NCBI RefSeq assembly: GCF_001746415.1
Contig: NZ_MEHJ01000001.1
Location: 6,702,501-6,766,500, forward strand
DNA length: 64,000 nt
Direction: 5' to 3'
From: Streptomyces agglomeratus
Lineage (GTDB): Bacteria > Actinomycetota > Actinomycetes > Streptomycetales > Streptomycetaceae
Shown: positions 33,694-46,100 of the stretch, piece by piece
How positions within the stretch are numbered: the first letter of the stretch is position 1
Layout of the letters: each line of letters starts with the position of its first letter
Position numbers and translations under genes: made by a program
The notes under the pieces: model-generated
Told to the model about the DNA's origin: nothing
What the model saw: only the letters and a program-made list of their open reading frames with translations
Databases searched by the model: none

Positions 33694-36600
33694 ATGGACC
33701 CGAATTCAGATCACGACGCTGCGGACCTGATTGCCATCGTCGGCATGGCCGGCAAATTCCCGGGCGCGCCCGATGTCGACAGCCTCTGGACTCTGATGAT
33801 GGACGGCCTGGACGGCATACGGCCCGTCCCGGCCGACCGATGGGACCGTTCGCGGCAGCTCGACCCGGAGAAGGAGATCCAGGCCGTCGGCGGCTTCCTC
33901 GACGGCGTCGACCGCTTCGACGCCGGCTTCTTCGGCATCTCGCCCCGCGAGGCCGAGGCCATCGACCCACAGCAGCGCCTGATGCTGGAGGTGGGCTGGC
34001 GCGCGATCGAGGACGCCGGGCAGCCCGCGGCCGCCCTCGCCGGCACCCGCACCGGTGTGTACGTCGGCGCCTCCTGGCACGACTACGAACTCCTGCGCAC
34101 TGGGCGCGAGGCCCGCCCCACCCCGCACAGCCTCGTCGGCAACGCCCTCGACGTGATCGCCGCGCGTCTCTCGTACTTCCTCAAGGTCCGCGGGCCCAGC
34201 ATGACCGTGGAGACCGGCTGTTCCTCCTCGCTCGTCGCCCTGCACCTCGCCTCCCAGGCGCTGCGGCAGGGTGAGATCGACGCCGCGATCGTCGGCGGCA
34301 CCAACCTCATCCTCGATCCGCACGTGACGGTCGGGCTCACCCACTTCGGCGGACTCTCGCCGGACGGGCGGTGCAAGGCGTTCTCCGCGTCCGCCAACGG
34401 CTTCGTGCGCGGCGAAGGGGTCGCCGCCCTGTACGTGAAGACGCTGGAGCGCGCCCTGGCCGACGGCGACCGCATCCACGGCGTCGTCGTCAACAGCGTC
34501 GTCAACAACGACGGCGGCGGCGAGAGCCTGGTGACCCCCAGCCCCGAGGGCCAGGAAGACCTGCTGCGCCGCGCGTACGGCGGCGGAGCCGTGCCGCAGG
34601 GCGCGCCCGCGTACATCGAGGCGCACGGCACGGGCACCGGACGCGGCGACCCGATCGAGGCGACGGCCATCGGCCGCGTGCTGGGCGCGGACCGCGGCGG
34701 TGACCCGCTGCTCATCGGCTCGGTGAAGACCAACATCGGTCACCTGGAGGCGAGCGCCGGCATGGCCGGCCTCTTCAAGATCCTGCTCGCGCTCAGACAC
34801 CGCGTTCTGCCGCCCAGCCTGCACTCCGCCGAACTCAACCCGGCCATCCCGTTCGACGAACTCAACGTGCGGGTGGTGCGCGAGCGGACACCGCTGCCCG
34901 CCACCGGCCCGCTCTACCTGGGCGTCAACTCCTTCGGCTGGGGCGGCACCAACGCCCACGTCGTCGTCATGAGCCCGCCCGGGACGGCCCTCGACGACGC
35001 CCCCGTGCCGTCCCGGGCGACCGGACTGCCCGTCGTACTGCCGCTGTCCGCCAAGGACAGCGACACACTCGGCCTGCGCGCGGCCGGCCTGGCACCCCTC
35101 GTGCCGGACACCGCCGAGGAGGTCGCCGCGCAGGCCGGCACACTCGCCTGGCGCCGTGACCACTTCCCGGTGCGCGCGGCGATCGTCGCCGCCGAGGGTC
35201 CGGAGCGGTTGCGCGGCGACCTGACCGCCCTCGCCGCCGCCCCCCACGCCGAACCGGACTCCGCCGACCTGCTGACCGGGACCGCCGTCAGCCGCGGCGG
35301 CACCGCGTTCGTCTTCCCCGGACAGGGCTCGCAGTGGAGCGGCATGGGGGTGGAACTCTTCCGCGACAGCCCGCTGTTCGCGGAGGTCGTCACCCGTTGC
35401 GCCGAAGCGCTGCGGCCGCACACCGACTGGAACCTGCTCGACATCTTCGCGGGCCGCGCCGACGACGAGTGGACGACCCGCATCGACATGCTCCAGCCCA
35501 CCCTGTGGGCCATGTCGCTGGGCCTCGCCGAACTGTGGCGCGCCTCCGGCGTCGAACCGGACGTCGTCCTCGGCCACAGCCAGGGCGAGATCACCGCGGC
35601 GACGCTCGCGGGGGTCCTCTCGTACGAGGACGCCGCCCTCGTCATGGCCCGGCGCAGCGCCATCGCCCGCCGCACGTCCGGGCTCGGGCGGATGCTCGCC
35701 GTGGACCTGGACCGGGACGCCGCTCTGGCGGCGCTCGAAGGCTTCGAGGACAGCGTCTCCCTCGCGGTGCACAACGGCCCCAGTTCGTGTGTGCTCTCCG
35801 GCGAGAAGGAGGCCGTGCTGACGCTGAAGGAACTGCTGGAGGCGGAGGGCACGTACTGCCGGCTGGTCAACGTCGACTACGCCTCGCACAGCCCGCAGAT
35901 GGACCCCCTGCGCGACGACCTGCTGGCCGCCCTGGAGCCGGTCCGGCCGCGCCCCGCCGGCATCGGCCTGATGTCGACGGTACGGCGGAGCCGTCTCGAT
36001 GGCCCGGAGATGGACGCCGCCTACTGGGTGGAGAACCTCCGGAGCCCGGTGCAGTTCGCCGACGCGATGGGCGCCCTGCTCGACGACGGCATCACGCACG
36101 TCGTGGAGATCAGCCCGCACCCCGTACTGGCTCCGGCGATCGAGCAGGTGGTGGCCGGCCACAGCGGGCGGGCGGCCGTACTGACCACCGTGCGCCGCGG
36201 CCAGGGCGGACCCGCGGACGTCGCGCGCGCCCTCGGACGCGGTTACGTCGCCGGGCTGGAGCCGTTCGGCGGGCTGCCGCGGCGCGGCGGTCCGGCGGTG
36301 CCCGGCTACCCGCTGCGCGAGGACCGCTACTGGACCGCCGAGCGGCCCAGGAGCTCCGGCGCTGCCCGCGGCTTCGACGCCGCCCTCCTGCCGGCGCCCG
36401 GCCAGGCGGACGTACGTCACGGAGCCCTGGAGCTCTCGCTGGCCGACCCGACCTGGCTGGAGGACCACAAGGTGTACGGCACGCCCGTGCTGCCCGGCGC
36501 GGGCATGCTGGCGATCGCGGTCAACACCGCCAGGGCCTTTCCCGGTCCGGCCGTCCGCCGCCTGGAGAAGGTCCGGTTCCGCAAGGAGGTCGCGGTCACC

Positions 36601-39600
36601 GAGGACGCGACCCGGCTCACCGTCGAATGGCGCGGAGCGACGGACGGCGGCTTCCGGCTGATGTCGCTGCCGGAAGGCGGCGGCGAGTGGGAGGAGAACG
36701 CCACCGCGCGGGCCGGTCACCACGCGTCCGCCCGCCCCGCCACCACGTTCCCCGACTGGCACACCGGTCTCGACCCGGTCGACTCCGCCGGTTTCTACCG
36801 CACGTGGGCCGAACGCGGCCTCGAGTACGGCCCCGCCTTCCAGGGGATCAGCACCCTGTACACGCACCCGGCGGGCCAACAGGCCCTGGCAGAGGTCGTT
36901 CTGGCGGACCGGCTGCGCGCCGGCAACCGTTCCCGCGCCCTGCACCCGGCCCTGTGGGACGGAGCGCTCCAGGCGTCGCTCGCGCTGTGCGACGGCTACG
37001 CGCCGGGTACGGCGGTGGTGCCGACGGCTGTCGACCGCGTCGAACTGCTGGACGACGGCGGCGAACCCGCCACCCGTGTGTGGTCGCACGCGCTGCGCCG
37101 CGCCGACGGTGTGTTCGACATCGAGATCTTCGACGCCGAGCACCGTCCGCTGCTGGTGATGGAGGGGCTGGAACTCATGCCGCTGCCGGGTTCCGGGGGC
37201 GGCGGAGCGTCGGACGGCGAACGGCTGCACCGCGTCGAGTGGGCCGATCTCACCGCCGCGGCCCCTCCCGCCGCCGACGCCACGGCGGACGGCACGGCGA
37301 CAGATGTCACGACGGACGGCACGGCGGACGCCACCACGGACCCCGCCGCCGGACGCACCACGTCCCGGCCCGCGGTGGAGCAGGCCGGCGGACCCTGGCT
37401 CGTCTGCGGCGAGGCCGGCCTGGCCGGCACGCTCGCCCGCGCGCTGGCCGAGGCGGGCGCCGAGGTGACCCGCTCCGGTACGGCCGCACTGCCGGACGGA
37501 GCGACGCAGCTCCCCGGGACCGTGGTCTTCGTCGCCCCGGACGCCGACGCCGGGGAGGAAGCCCAGCAGCAGGGGCTCACCCGGCTCGCCGGACTCGCCC
37601 GCTCCTGCTCCGACCTGCCCGTACCGCCCCGGCTCGCCGTCGTCACGACCCTGGCGCAGGCGGCCGGCCCCGGCGACGACCCGGACCCGGGAGGCGCGCT
37701 CTACTGGGGCTTCACCCGCGTGCTGCGCCGCGAACACCCGGAACTGGCGGCGCGCGTCGTCGACCTCGACCCCGCCGACGCCGGTGACCCGGCCGGCTGG
37801 GCGGCCGAACTCCTCGCAGACGGCGCGGAGGACCAGGTGGCGCTGCGCGCGGGCCGGCGGCTCGCCGCCCGGCTCACCCGTGGCCTGCCGGACGACGGCC
37901 CCGCCGCCACGCTGCCCGCCCCGCGTACCTGCCGGCAGCCCTTCCGGGCCGGCGCCCGCCGGCCCGGAGGCCGCGAGCCGGTGGAGTTCCTGCCGCTCGC
38001 CCGGCGCACGCCCGGCCCCGGCGAGATCGAGATCGGCGTCGACGCGGTCGCCATGGACCACGGTGACGCGCTCCGCGCCTTCGGAGCACAGCCGGCGAGC
38101 GGTGGCGAGGCGCTGCCACTGGGTTCCGGATGCGCTGGCCGCGTCACGGCCGTCGGCCCCGACGTCACCTTCGTGACTCCCGGCGACCGGGTGGCGGCCT
38201 GCGCCGTCGGCGCCCTGGCCAGCCATGTCACCGTACGCGCGGACCACGCCGTACGGATCCCGGACGGTCTCGGCGACGCGGAGGCCGCGGCGCTGCCGCT
38301 GCCGATGGCCGCCGCCTGGTACGCCCTGGCGGATCTGGGGCGGCTGGAGGCCGGCGAGACGGTACTGATCGACCTCCCGTCGGCGGCCGCCGCCCGGCCC
38401 GCCGTGGAGCAGGTCGCCCGGGTGCTGGGCGCCCGCGTCATGGTCACCACCGGCGGCGGTGCCGGTGACGGCCACCTCGACGGGCCCGCGGGCGACGACG
38501 TCGTCGACCTCACGGACCCCGGCTGGGCCGACGCCGTACGGGCCGCCACCGGCGGGCGGGGTGTCGACCTCGTCCTGGCCTCACCCGCCGGGCTGCCCGG
38601 CGACGGCGGGCTGGACGCGCTGGCCGACGGCGGCCGGTACATCGCGTTCGGCGGCACCGGCAGCCGTGCCCTGGGCGCGGAGGCGTTCGAACGGGGTGTC
38701 AGCCTCTCCACGGTCCGCCTGCCCGGTCTGCTGGAGCACCGGGGCCGCCGCTTCGCGTGCGCCCTGGAGGCGGCCTGGGAGCTGGTCACCGACGGGAAGC
38801 TGGACGTGCTCCCCGTCCGGGTGAGCACCTTCGCCGAGGCGGCCGACGCGCTGCGCGCCGGCCTGAGCGGCGGCCGCGGTGAGCGCACCGTCCTGGTCGA
38901 TCCGTCCACGGTCGATTCGGTGACCCCGCTGCCCATGCCCGGCGGCCGCTTCCGCCCGGACGGCAGCTACCTGGTGACCGGCGGTCTCGGCGCGCTGGGG
39001 CTGAGCCTCGCGGAATTCCTCGCGGCCAACGGCGCCGGATCGCTCGTCCTGCTGGGACGGTCCGAGCCCGCCCCGGCCGCCGCCGAGCGGATAGAGGCGC
39101 TGCGCGCCGCGGGGACCTCCGTGAGGTCCGTACGGTGCGACGTCGCCGACCGGGACGGCCTGCGTGCCGCCCTGGCGGAGGTACGGGACCAACTGCCGCC
39201 ACTGCGCGGTGTGGTGCACGCAGCCGGCCTCCTCGACGACGCCACCGTACGCAACCTGACGCCCCAGCAGGTGGAGCGGGTCCTGGCGCCGAAGGCCGCC
39301 GGCGCCCGGAACCTCGACGCGGCGACCACCGGGGACCCGCTGGACTTCTTCGTCCTGTTCTCCTCGGCGGCGGCCCTGGTCGGAAATGCCGGACAGGCCG
39401 CGTACGCGGCGGCCAACGCCTACCTCGACACCCTCGCCGAGTCCCGCAGGCGCCGGGGCCTGACCGCCCTCAGCGTGCAGTGGGGACCCTTCACCGGAGT
39501 CGGCCTCGCGGCGAGCGACGAACAGCGCGGAGCGCGTCTGGAGGAGCGCGGCATGGGCGGCTTCCCGCCCGGGGAGGCGTGGTCCGCGCTCGTGCGGATG

Positions 39601-40041
39601 CTTGACCGGGACCAGCCGGTGACGGGGTACGTGCCGATCCAGCTGCGCCAGTGGTTCGACGCCTACCCGGACACCGCCGCCCTCGGGAGCTGGGAGCGGC
39701 TGCACGCCGCGGCGCGCGACGGCGGGGGCGCGGTCGCCGCCGGCGGCGACTTCCTGGCCCGGCTGTCGCTGACCGCCCCGGAGGACCGCGTGCGGGCCGC
39801 CGAGGAGGAGATCCGCAGGCTCGCCGGACGGGTGTTGCGGCTCGACGCCGAGCGGGTGGGCGCCGAGGTCCCCTTCAAGACACTCGGACTCGACTCCCTG
39901 ATGGGCCTGGAACTCCGCAACCGGCTGGAGACCTCCTTCGGACTCAAGCTGTCCCCGACGCTGCTGTGGTCCTACGGCACGGCCGGGGCGCTCGCCGACG
40001 CACTGTGCGAGCGGCTGCCGTCGCCGGCGGGCACCGACTGA
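33694..40041 (+). CDS. Type I polyketide synthase 1: KS-AT-DH-ER(like)-KR-ACP
   Basis: 2115 aa single module. KS 12-430 with C176 (TGCSSS), H311 and H350. AT about 537-820, S629 in GHSQGE; the YASH motif at 729-732 predicts methylmalonyl-CoA. DH about 905-1170 with H925 in [11 protein letters not shown] and D1089 in [11 protein letters not shown]-like about 1445-1740, but its nucleotide-binding stretch reads [17 protein letters not shown] in place of the Gly-rich HAAAGGVG motif, so enoyl reduction is doubtful. KR about 1755-1990 with NADPH site [11 protein letters not shown] motif (B-type, D-hydroxyl) and YAAAN. ACP with GLDSL near 2066. No loading domain and no N-terminal docking coil are present, so it probably acts first and may be primed by the KS, or act iteratively. 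GAGGG precedes ATG 33694. Confidence 0.95.
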   Translation: MDPNSDHDAADLIAIVGMAGKFPGAPDVDSLWTLMMDGLDGIRPVPADRWDRSRQLDPEKEIQAVGGFLDGVDRFDAGFFGISPREAEAIDPQQRLMLEVGWRAIEDAGQPAAALAGTRTGVYVGASWHDYELLRTGREARPTPHSLVGNALDVIAARLSYFLKVRGPSMTVETGCSSSLVALHLASQALRQGEIDAAIVGGTNLILDPHVTVGLTHFGGLSPDGRCKAFSASANGFVRGEGVAALYVKTLERALADGDRIHGVVVNSVVNNDGGGESLVTPSPEGQEDLLRRAYGGGAVPQGAPAYIEAHGTGTGRGDPIEATAIGRVLGADRGGDPLLIGSVKTNIGHLEASAGMAGLFKILLALRHRVLPPSLHSAELNPAIPFDELNVRVVRERTPLPATGPLYLGVNSFGWGGTNAHVVVMSPPGTALDDAPVPSRATGLPVVLPLSAKDSDTLGLRAAGLAPLVPDTAEEVAAQAGTLAWRRDHFPVRAAIVAAEGPERLRGDLTALAAAPHAEPDSADLLTGTAVSRGGTAFVFPGQGSQWSGMGVELFRDSPLFAEVVTRCAEALRPHTDWNLLDIFAGRADDEWTTRIDMLQPTLWAMSLGLAELWRASGVEPDVVLGHSQGEITAATLAGVLSYEDAALVMARRSAIARRTSGLGRMLAVDLDRDAALAALEGFEDSVSLAVHNGPSSCVLSGEKEAVLTLKELLEAEGTYCRLVNVDYASHSPQMDPLRDDLLAALEPVRPRPAGIGLMSTVRRSRLDGPEMDAAYWVENLRSPVQFADAMGALLDDGITHVVEISPHPVLAPAIEQVVAGHSGRAAVLTTVRRGQGGPADVARALGRGYVAGLEPFGGLPRRGGPAVPGYPLREDRYWTAERPRSSGAARGFDAALLPAPGQADVRHGALELSLADPTWLEDHKVYGTPVLPGAGMLAIAVNTARAFPGPAVRRLEKVRFRKEVAVTEDATRLTVEWRGATDGGFRLMSLPEGGGEWEENATARAGHHASARPATTFPDWHTGLDPVDSAGFYRTWAERGLEYGPAFQGISTLYTHPAGQQALAEVVLADRLRAGNRSRALHPALWDGALQASLALCDGYAPGTAVVPTAVDRVELLDDGGEPATRVWSHALRRADGVFDIEIFDAEHRPLLVMEGLELMPLPGSGGGGASDGERLHRVEWADLTAAAPPAADATADGTATDVTTDGTADATTDPAAGRTTSRPAVEQAGGPWLVCGEAGLAGTLARALAEAGAEVTRSGTAALPDGATQLPGTVVFVAPDADAGEEAQQQGLTRLAGLARSCSDLPVPPRLAVVTTLAQAAGPGDDPDPGGALYWGFTRVLRREHPELAARVVDLDPADAGDPAGWAAELLADGAEDQVALRAGRRLAARLTRGLPDDGPAATLPAPRTCRQPFRAGARRPGGREPVEFLPLARRTPGPGEIEIGVDAVAMDHGDALRAFGAQPASGGEALPLGSGCAGRVTAVGPDVTFVTPGDRVAACAVGALASHVTVRADHAVRIPDGLGDAEAAALPLPMAAAWYALADLGRLEAGETVLIDLPSAAAARPAVEQVARVLGARVMVTTGGGAGDGHLDGPAGDDVVDLTDPGWADAVRAATGGRGVDLVLASPAGLPGDGGLDALADGGRYIAFGGTGSRALGAEAFERGVSLSTVRLPGLLEHRGRRFACALEAAWELVTDGKLDVLPVRVSTFAEAADALRAGLSGGRGERTVLVDPSTVDSVTPLPMPGGRFRPDGSYLVTGGLGALGLSLAEFLAANGAGSLVLLGRSEPAPAAAERIEALRAAGTSVRSVRCDVADRDGLRAALAEVRDQLPPLRGVVHAAGLLDDATVRNLTPQQVERVLAPKAAGARNLDAATTGDPLDFFVLFSSAAALVGNAGQAAYAAANAYLDTLAESRRRRGLTALSVQWGPFTGVGLAASDEQRGARLEERGMGGFPPGEAWSALVRMLDRDQPVTGYVPIQLRQWFDAYPDTAALGSWERLHAAARDGGGAVAAGGDFLARLSLTAPEDRVRAAEEEIRRLAGRVLRLDAERVGAEVPFKTLGLDSLMGLELRNRLETSFGLKLSPTLLWSYGTAGALADALCERLPSPAGTD

Positions 40042-40113
40042 CTCCGCCTCGCGCCCGGCCCTGTCTGTTCCCCCACGACGTCCCGTCGTACGACCTCGAG
40101 GAATACCGACTTC

Positions 40114-43100
40114 ATGGAAGAGACCACCGCACCCGACGGAAACCGGCAGACCCCGCTCACCCGCGCACTCGCCACCATCCGCACCCTGCGGCAGCGGATC
40201 GACGAGCAGGAGGGCAACCAGCCCGTCGCCGTGGTCGGCGTCGGCCTGCGCCTGCCGGGCGGCATCGACGACCTCGACGGGTACTGGGACATGCTGGCGG
40301 CCGGCCGCGACCTGGTCCGTCCGCTTCCGCGGGAACGCAAGGGACCGTTCGCCGCCGAGTGGGAGGAACTCCCGCAGCGCGGCGGATTCCTCGACGAGGT
40401 ACTGGACTTCGACGCCGCGTTCTTCGGCATCAGTCCGCGTGAGGCGCGCCATCTCGACCCCCAGCACCGGCTGCTGCTCGAAGTGACCTGGGAGGCGATG
40501 GAGAACGCGGGGCTGCCGGCCGAGCGGATCTCCGGCAGCCAGACCGGCCTCTACCTCGGCATCATGTGGCAGGACTACCGGGAGTGGCTTGCCGGTGAGC
40601 CGGACGCGTACTGGACGACCGGCAACGGGCACAACTTCGCGGCCGGCCGGATCGCCCACGCCCTGGGGCTCAACGGGCCGGCGATGGCGGTCGACACCGC
40701 ATGCTCCTCGTCCCTGGTCGCGGTGCACCTCGCGGCGCAGGCCCTGCGGCGGGGCGACTGCGAGGTGGCGTTCGCCGCCGGGGCCAACCTCATCATGTCT
40801 CCCCGTTCCATGCGGCTGGTGCAGGAGACCCGCTCGCTGGCCCCGGACGGCCTGTGCAAGGCGTTCGACGCCCGTGCCAACGGGTTCGTGCGCGGGGAGG
40901 GCTGCGGCGCCGTGGTCCTCAAGCGCCTGGACCACGCGCTGCGCGACGGCGATCGCGTGCACGCCGTGATCCACGGCACCGCGGTCAACCAGGACGGCCG
41001 TTCCGGCGGCTTCACCGCCCCCAACGTGCTCTCGCAGGTGTCCCTCGTCGAGAAGGCGCTCGCCGAGTCCGGCCTGGAGCCCTCGGACATCGGCTACATC
41101 GAGACGCACGGCACCGGGACCGCCCTCGGCGACCCCATCGAGATGGAGGCCCTGGCAACCGCCCTCGGCCGCAGGAACGGCGGAGCGCCGCTCGCCGTCG
41201 GCGCAGTCAAGACCAACTTCGGGCACCTGGAGTCGGCCGCCGGGATCGCCGGACTGGCCAAGGCGATGCTCTGCCTGCGGCACCGCAAGGCGCCGCCACT
41301 CGTCCACTTCCGTACGCTCAACCCGAGGATCGACCTCTCCGGTACGGCGATGACCGTGCCGGGCACGCTCACCGACTGGGCGCCCGGCAGCGGCCGTTAC
41401 GCCGGAGTCAGCTCCTTCGGCATGAGCGGCACCAACGCGCACGTGATCATCGGTGCGGCGCCCGAGGACACCGGCCGGGACGCGTCCGGCGACGAACCCC
41501 GCGCCCGCGCCGAAGGGTTCGAGATCTCGGCGAAGACCCCCGAGGCCCTGCGCGCCCTCGCCGCCCGGTTCGCCGAGCGAGCCGCGGCGCTCGATCCGGC
41601 CGACTACCCCGCCTTCGCCTATTCGGCCGGGGCCGGCCGGACCCGGCACGAGTTCCGCGCCCGGATCGGCTGCGCGGACCCGCAGTCGGCGGCACGGGCG
41701 CTGCGCGCCCTGGCAGCGGGCACCCCGGGCGCCGAGGTGACCCTCGCCGACACGGCGCGTACGGACGCCGGGCCCGACGGCTCGCTGCCCCGCCGCGTCA
41801 TCGACCTCCCGGCCTACCCGTGGCAGCGGTCGCGCCACGTGCCGGAGCGGCTGCCCGGCGAGGCCGCGGTGTCCCCGTCGGCGACCGCCGCCGCGTCCGC
41901 CTCCCCGGCCCCGACGCCCTCCACGGGTACGGACACCGGCGCGCCCGGCACCGCCGACGGCTCCCGGCCGATCGCGCACCGGACGGTGTGGCGGGCGCTG
42001 GCTCCCTCCGCACCCGTGCCCGCTCCCGCCCTGATCCTCGCGGGCGACGACGAGGAACTGCTGGAGACCCTCGTACGCGAAGCCGCGTCCCGGGGGTTGC
42101 GCGGCACCGTCCTGTCTCCCGTAGCGCCGCCCTCGGCCGCCGGCTGGGAGAGCGCCGGCCTGCCCGCCGGCCCGGCGCACTGGCGGACCTTCTGGGCTGG
42201 ACACGAGGCCGCCGGCCCGGTGGCCCTGCTGCTGGCCATGCGGGCCGAGCCGGTGCCCGGCGGCCGGCCGGAGGCCGCCGGTGCCGGCGGAGAAGGCCGG
42301 GACGCCGCGGGTGACCCGGTCGACCCCGTGACACACGGAGCCGCCCTGTGCGCCGCCGTGACGACCGCCGTCGCCGCGGCGGCGGAGCACGGCGGCGCGA
42401 ACCGCCGGGCGTTCGTGGTCACCCGCGCCGCCGTCCGGACCTCGGACGGCGATCACACCGTGGCCACCGGACACGGCCTGCTGCACGGGCTCGCCCCCGT
42501 ACTCGGACTGGAACTCGGTACGGTCTGGGGCGGCGTCGTGGATCTGCCGCTCGCGCCCGCCGGTGACGACTTCGGCGCACTCCTCGGCTTCGTCGGCGGT
42601 CAGTGCGACCCCGCCGCGCCGGGCATCGAGGACCTGGCCGCGATACGCGACGGCCGCGTCATGGCGGCCCGGCTGACCGGGACGAGTGGCTACACGGCGG
42701 AGCTGACCGTCCGTGAGGACGCCACGTACGTCGTTACCGGCGGACTCGGCGCCGTCGGCCGGGAACTCGTCACCGAACTCGTGCGGCGCGGAGCACGCAA
42801 CCTGCTGCTCATCGGCCGCCGTCCGCACCGCGAGCTGGGCCCCGAGGCCGTCGCGCTGCTGGAGAAGCTGAGCGGACTCACCCGGCGGACCGTCTACCGG
42901 GACGGCGGGTGCGACACACCGGGGGCACTCGAAGAGGCGTGCGCGGCGCTGGCGGACATGCCGCCCGTACGGGGGGTGCTCCACGCCGCGGGCACGCTGC
43001 GGCGCACCCCGGCCGCGCGAACGGGGGCCGAGGAGTTCGCGGCGGCGCTCAGCGGCAAGGCCGCCGGAGCCTGGTGGCTGCACCTGGCCTCCCGGGCATG

Positions 43101-46100
43101 GCCGCTGGACTTCTTCGTCCTCGTCTCGTCGGTCTCCGCGCTCTGGGGTACCGAGGGCTGCGCCGCGTACTCGGCGGCCAACGGCGCCCTCGACACCCTC
43201 GCCGCCCACCGCAGGTCCCTCGGGCTCCCCGCGGTGAGCATCGCGTACGGCCCCTGGGCCCTGGGCGACGAGGGGATGGCCGACACCGGACTGCGCGAGC
43301 GCTCCGCCCGCCTGGGTGTCGGCAGCCTCACGGCGGACGAGGGCCGGGCGGCCCTGACCGGGCTGGCGCCCGGCGACGACGGCCGGCTGGTGGCCTGTCC
43401 GCTGGACCTTCCCCGGCTGCGCCAGGTGATGTCGGGGCTGCGCCCGCGCGGTCTGTTCGGCGACCAACCGGAAACCGCCCCGTCGGCCGGGACGGCGCGC
43501 TCCGTCATCGACGGGCTGCCGGCGCGGGCACGGCCGGCCGCCGCACGGGCCGAGGTCACCCGGCTCCTCGCCGCTCAGCTCGGCCACGCCGACAGCGCGG
43601 CGGTACGGGAGGACGTCGGGTTCTTCGACCTCGGGCTGGACTCGATCATGGCCGTGGACCTGACCGTACGGCTGGCCGAGTCCTTCGGCACCACCGTGCA
43701 GGTCGCGGACGTCTTCGACCACCCCACGGTCACCCAACTCGCCGCGTTCCTGCTGTCCGTGCCGGCCACCACCGGTACGTCGCCGTCGGAGGGCGCCGCA
43801 CCGCCCCGCCCGGCCGGCGCCCCCGCCGCACCGGTCCTCCCGCCGCCCGCCGACGGCGTCGCGGGGCAGAACACCACGGCGGGCGCGGCGGCCGGTGCGG
43901 CCGCCGCCGAAGCCGTCCCCGAACCCATCGCCATCGTCGGCATGGCCGGCCGCTTCCCGGGCGCCGACTCCGCCGAGGAACTGTGGGAACTGCTCCGTGA
44001 CGGCCGCGACGGCGTCACGTCGGTGCCCCGGGACCGCTGGGACACCTCGGTCATCGGCCCCCAGACGGTCACCACGGACCAGGGCGGGTTCCTGCGCGAC
44101 ATCGACCGCTTCGACGCCGGTTTCTTCTCCGTTCCGGCGCGCGAGGCCGAGAACCTCGACCCGCAGCAGCGACTGCTGCTCGAATCGGCCTGGCACGCGC
44201 TGGAGGACGGCGGCATCGACCCCAGGTCGCTGCGGAACTCCCGTACCGGTGTCTTCGTCGGCATCAGTTACGGCGACTACGCGCGACTGCTCGCCCAGGG
44301 CGGCCTCGAACAGGTCGATGCCTACTACAGCACCGGCACCGCCCTCAACGCCGCGGCGGGGCGCATCGCGTACACCCTCGGGCTGAACGGGCCCGCGGTC
44401 GCCGTGGACACCGCGTGCTCCTCCTCGCTGGTGGCCCTGCACCTGGCCGTCGGCTCGCTGCGGTCGGGCGAGAGCGACGCGGTGCTGGCCGGCGGAGTCA
44501 ACGTCATGCTCGACCCGGCGTCCTGGGCGGCCGTCAGCCAGGCGCACATGCTGTCGCCCGACGGACGCTGCCGCACCTTCTCGGCCGACGCCAACGGATT
44601 CGTACGCTCCGAGGGGTGCGGTGTCCTGGTCCTCAAACGGCTCTCCGACGCGCGGCGCGACGGCGACCGGGTGCTCGCCGTCGTCCGGGGCAGCGCCGTG
44701 AACCAGGACGGGGCCTCCTCGGGCCTGACCGCGCCCAGCGGCCGGGCGCAGGAGAGCATGCTGGAGGCGGCACTGGCCCAGGCCGGAACAGCGGGCTCGG
44801 AGGTCTCCTTCCTGGAGGCGCACGGCACCGGCACCGCGCTGGGCGACCCGGTCGAACTGGGCGCCGCGTGGCGGGTCCTGGGTCCGGGCAGGAAGCCCGG
44901 CGAGCCCCTGTACGTGGGCTCGGTGAAGAGCAACATCGGCCACTGCGAGTCGGCGGCCGGCATGGCGGCGGTCATCAAGACCGTCCTCGCGCTCCAGCAC
45001 GACGTCATCCCCGCCAACCTCCACTTCCGGGAGCCCAACCCGCACGTGGACTGGCCGGAGATGAACGTGCGCGTCGTCGACACCGCAACCGCGTGGCGGC
45101 GCGGAGACCGCCCGAGGGTCGCGGGCGTCTCCGGATTCGGTTTCACCGGCACCAACGCGCACCTCGTCCTGTCCGACCCTCCGAGCACCCCGGCGACCGG
45201 CCCCACGACCGGCCCGACGACCGGGCTCACGACCGCTCCCGCGACGGCCGGGGCGGCGCGCCCGCAGCCGGTCACCCGGCTCCTCCCGCTCTCCGCTCCG
45301 GACCCGGAGGGCCTGGAGCGGCTCACGGCGGCCTGGTCACGGCGCCTGGAGGGCGCCACCGGGGAGGAACTCGACGCACTCGCCGCCACCGCCGGACCCG
45401 GCCGCGCCCACTTCCCGTACCGCCGCGCCCTGCTCGGCGCGACCCCCGAGCAGCTCTCCGCGCAGCTGAGCGCGCCCACGGGGGCCGCCACCCGCGCACC
45501 GCGGATCGCGTTCCTCTTCTCCGGCCAGGGCAGCCAGTACTTCGGTATGGGGCGGGAACTGTACGAGAGCGAACCGGTGTTCCGGGAGATGTTCGACCGC
45601 TGCGACCGCATCCTCGCGCCCTCGCTCGGGGCGTCCCTCACGGAGCTCATGTACTACGGGGACGACCGCACGGCGATCAACGAGACCCGGGTCACCCAGC
45701 CAGCTCTCGTCACCCTGGAGACGGCGCTCGCCGCCCTCTGGGAGTCCTGGGGCGTCCGGCCCGCGGTCGTCATGGGCCACAGCGTCGGCGAGACGGCCGC
45801 CGCCATGCACGCCGGGGTCATGGATTTGCCGACCGGGCTCGGGCTGATCGCGCACCGCGCCCGGCTCATGCAGGACACCGAACGCGGCGCGATGCTCGCC
45901 GTCGTGGCCACCGAGGAGGATGTCACCGGCTGGGCCGAGGAGGCCGGCCTGGATGTCGCGGCCGTCAACGGCCCCATGTCCAGTGTCGTTTCGGGCGCGC
46001 CGGACGCGATCGACGCCCTCGCCGCCCGGCTGAAGGACAAGGGCGTACGGGCCCGCCGGCTCAGCGTGTCGCACGCGTTCCACTCGCGCCTGCTGGACCC

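Noticed and set aside
38581..45162. Very long antisense open frames across the PKS genes, the longest more than 2000 codons.
   Set aside because: They arise from the high-GC codon pattern of the sense strand; translations are Gly/Arg/Ala-rich without domains, while the sense strand encodes full PKS modules.
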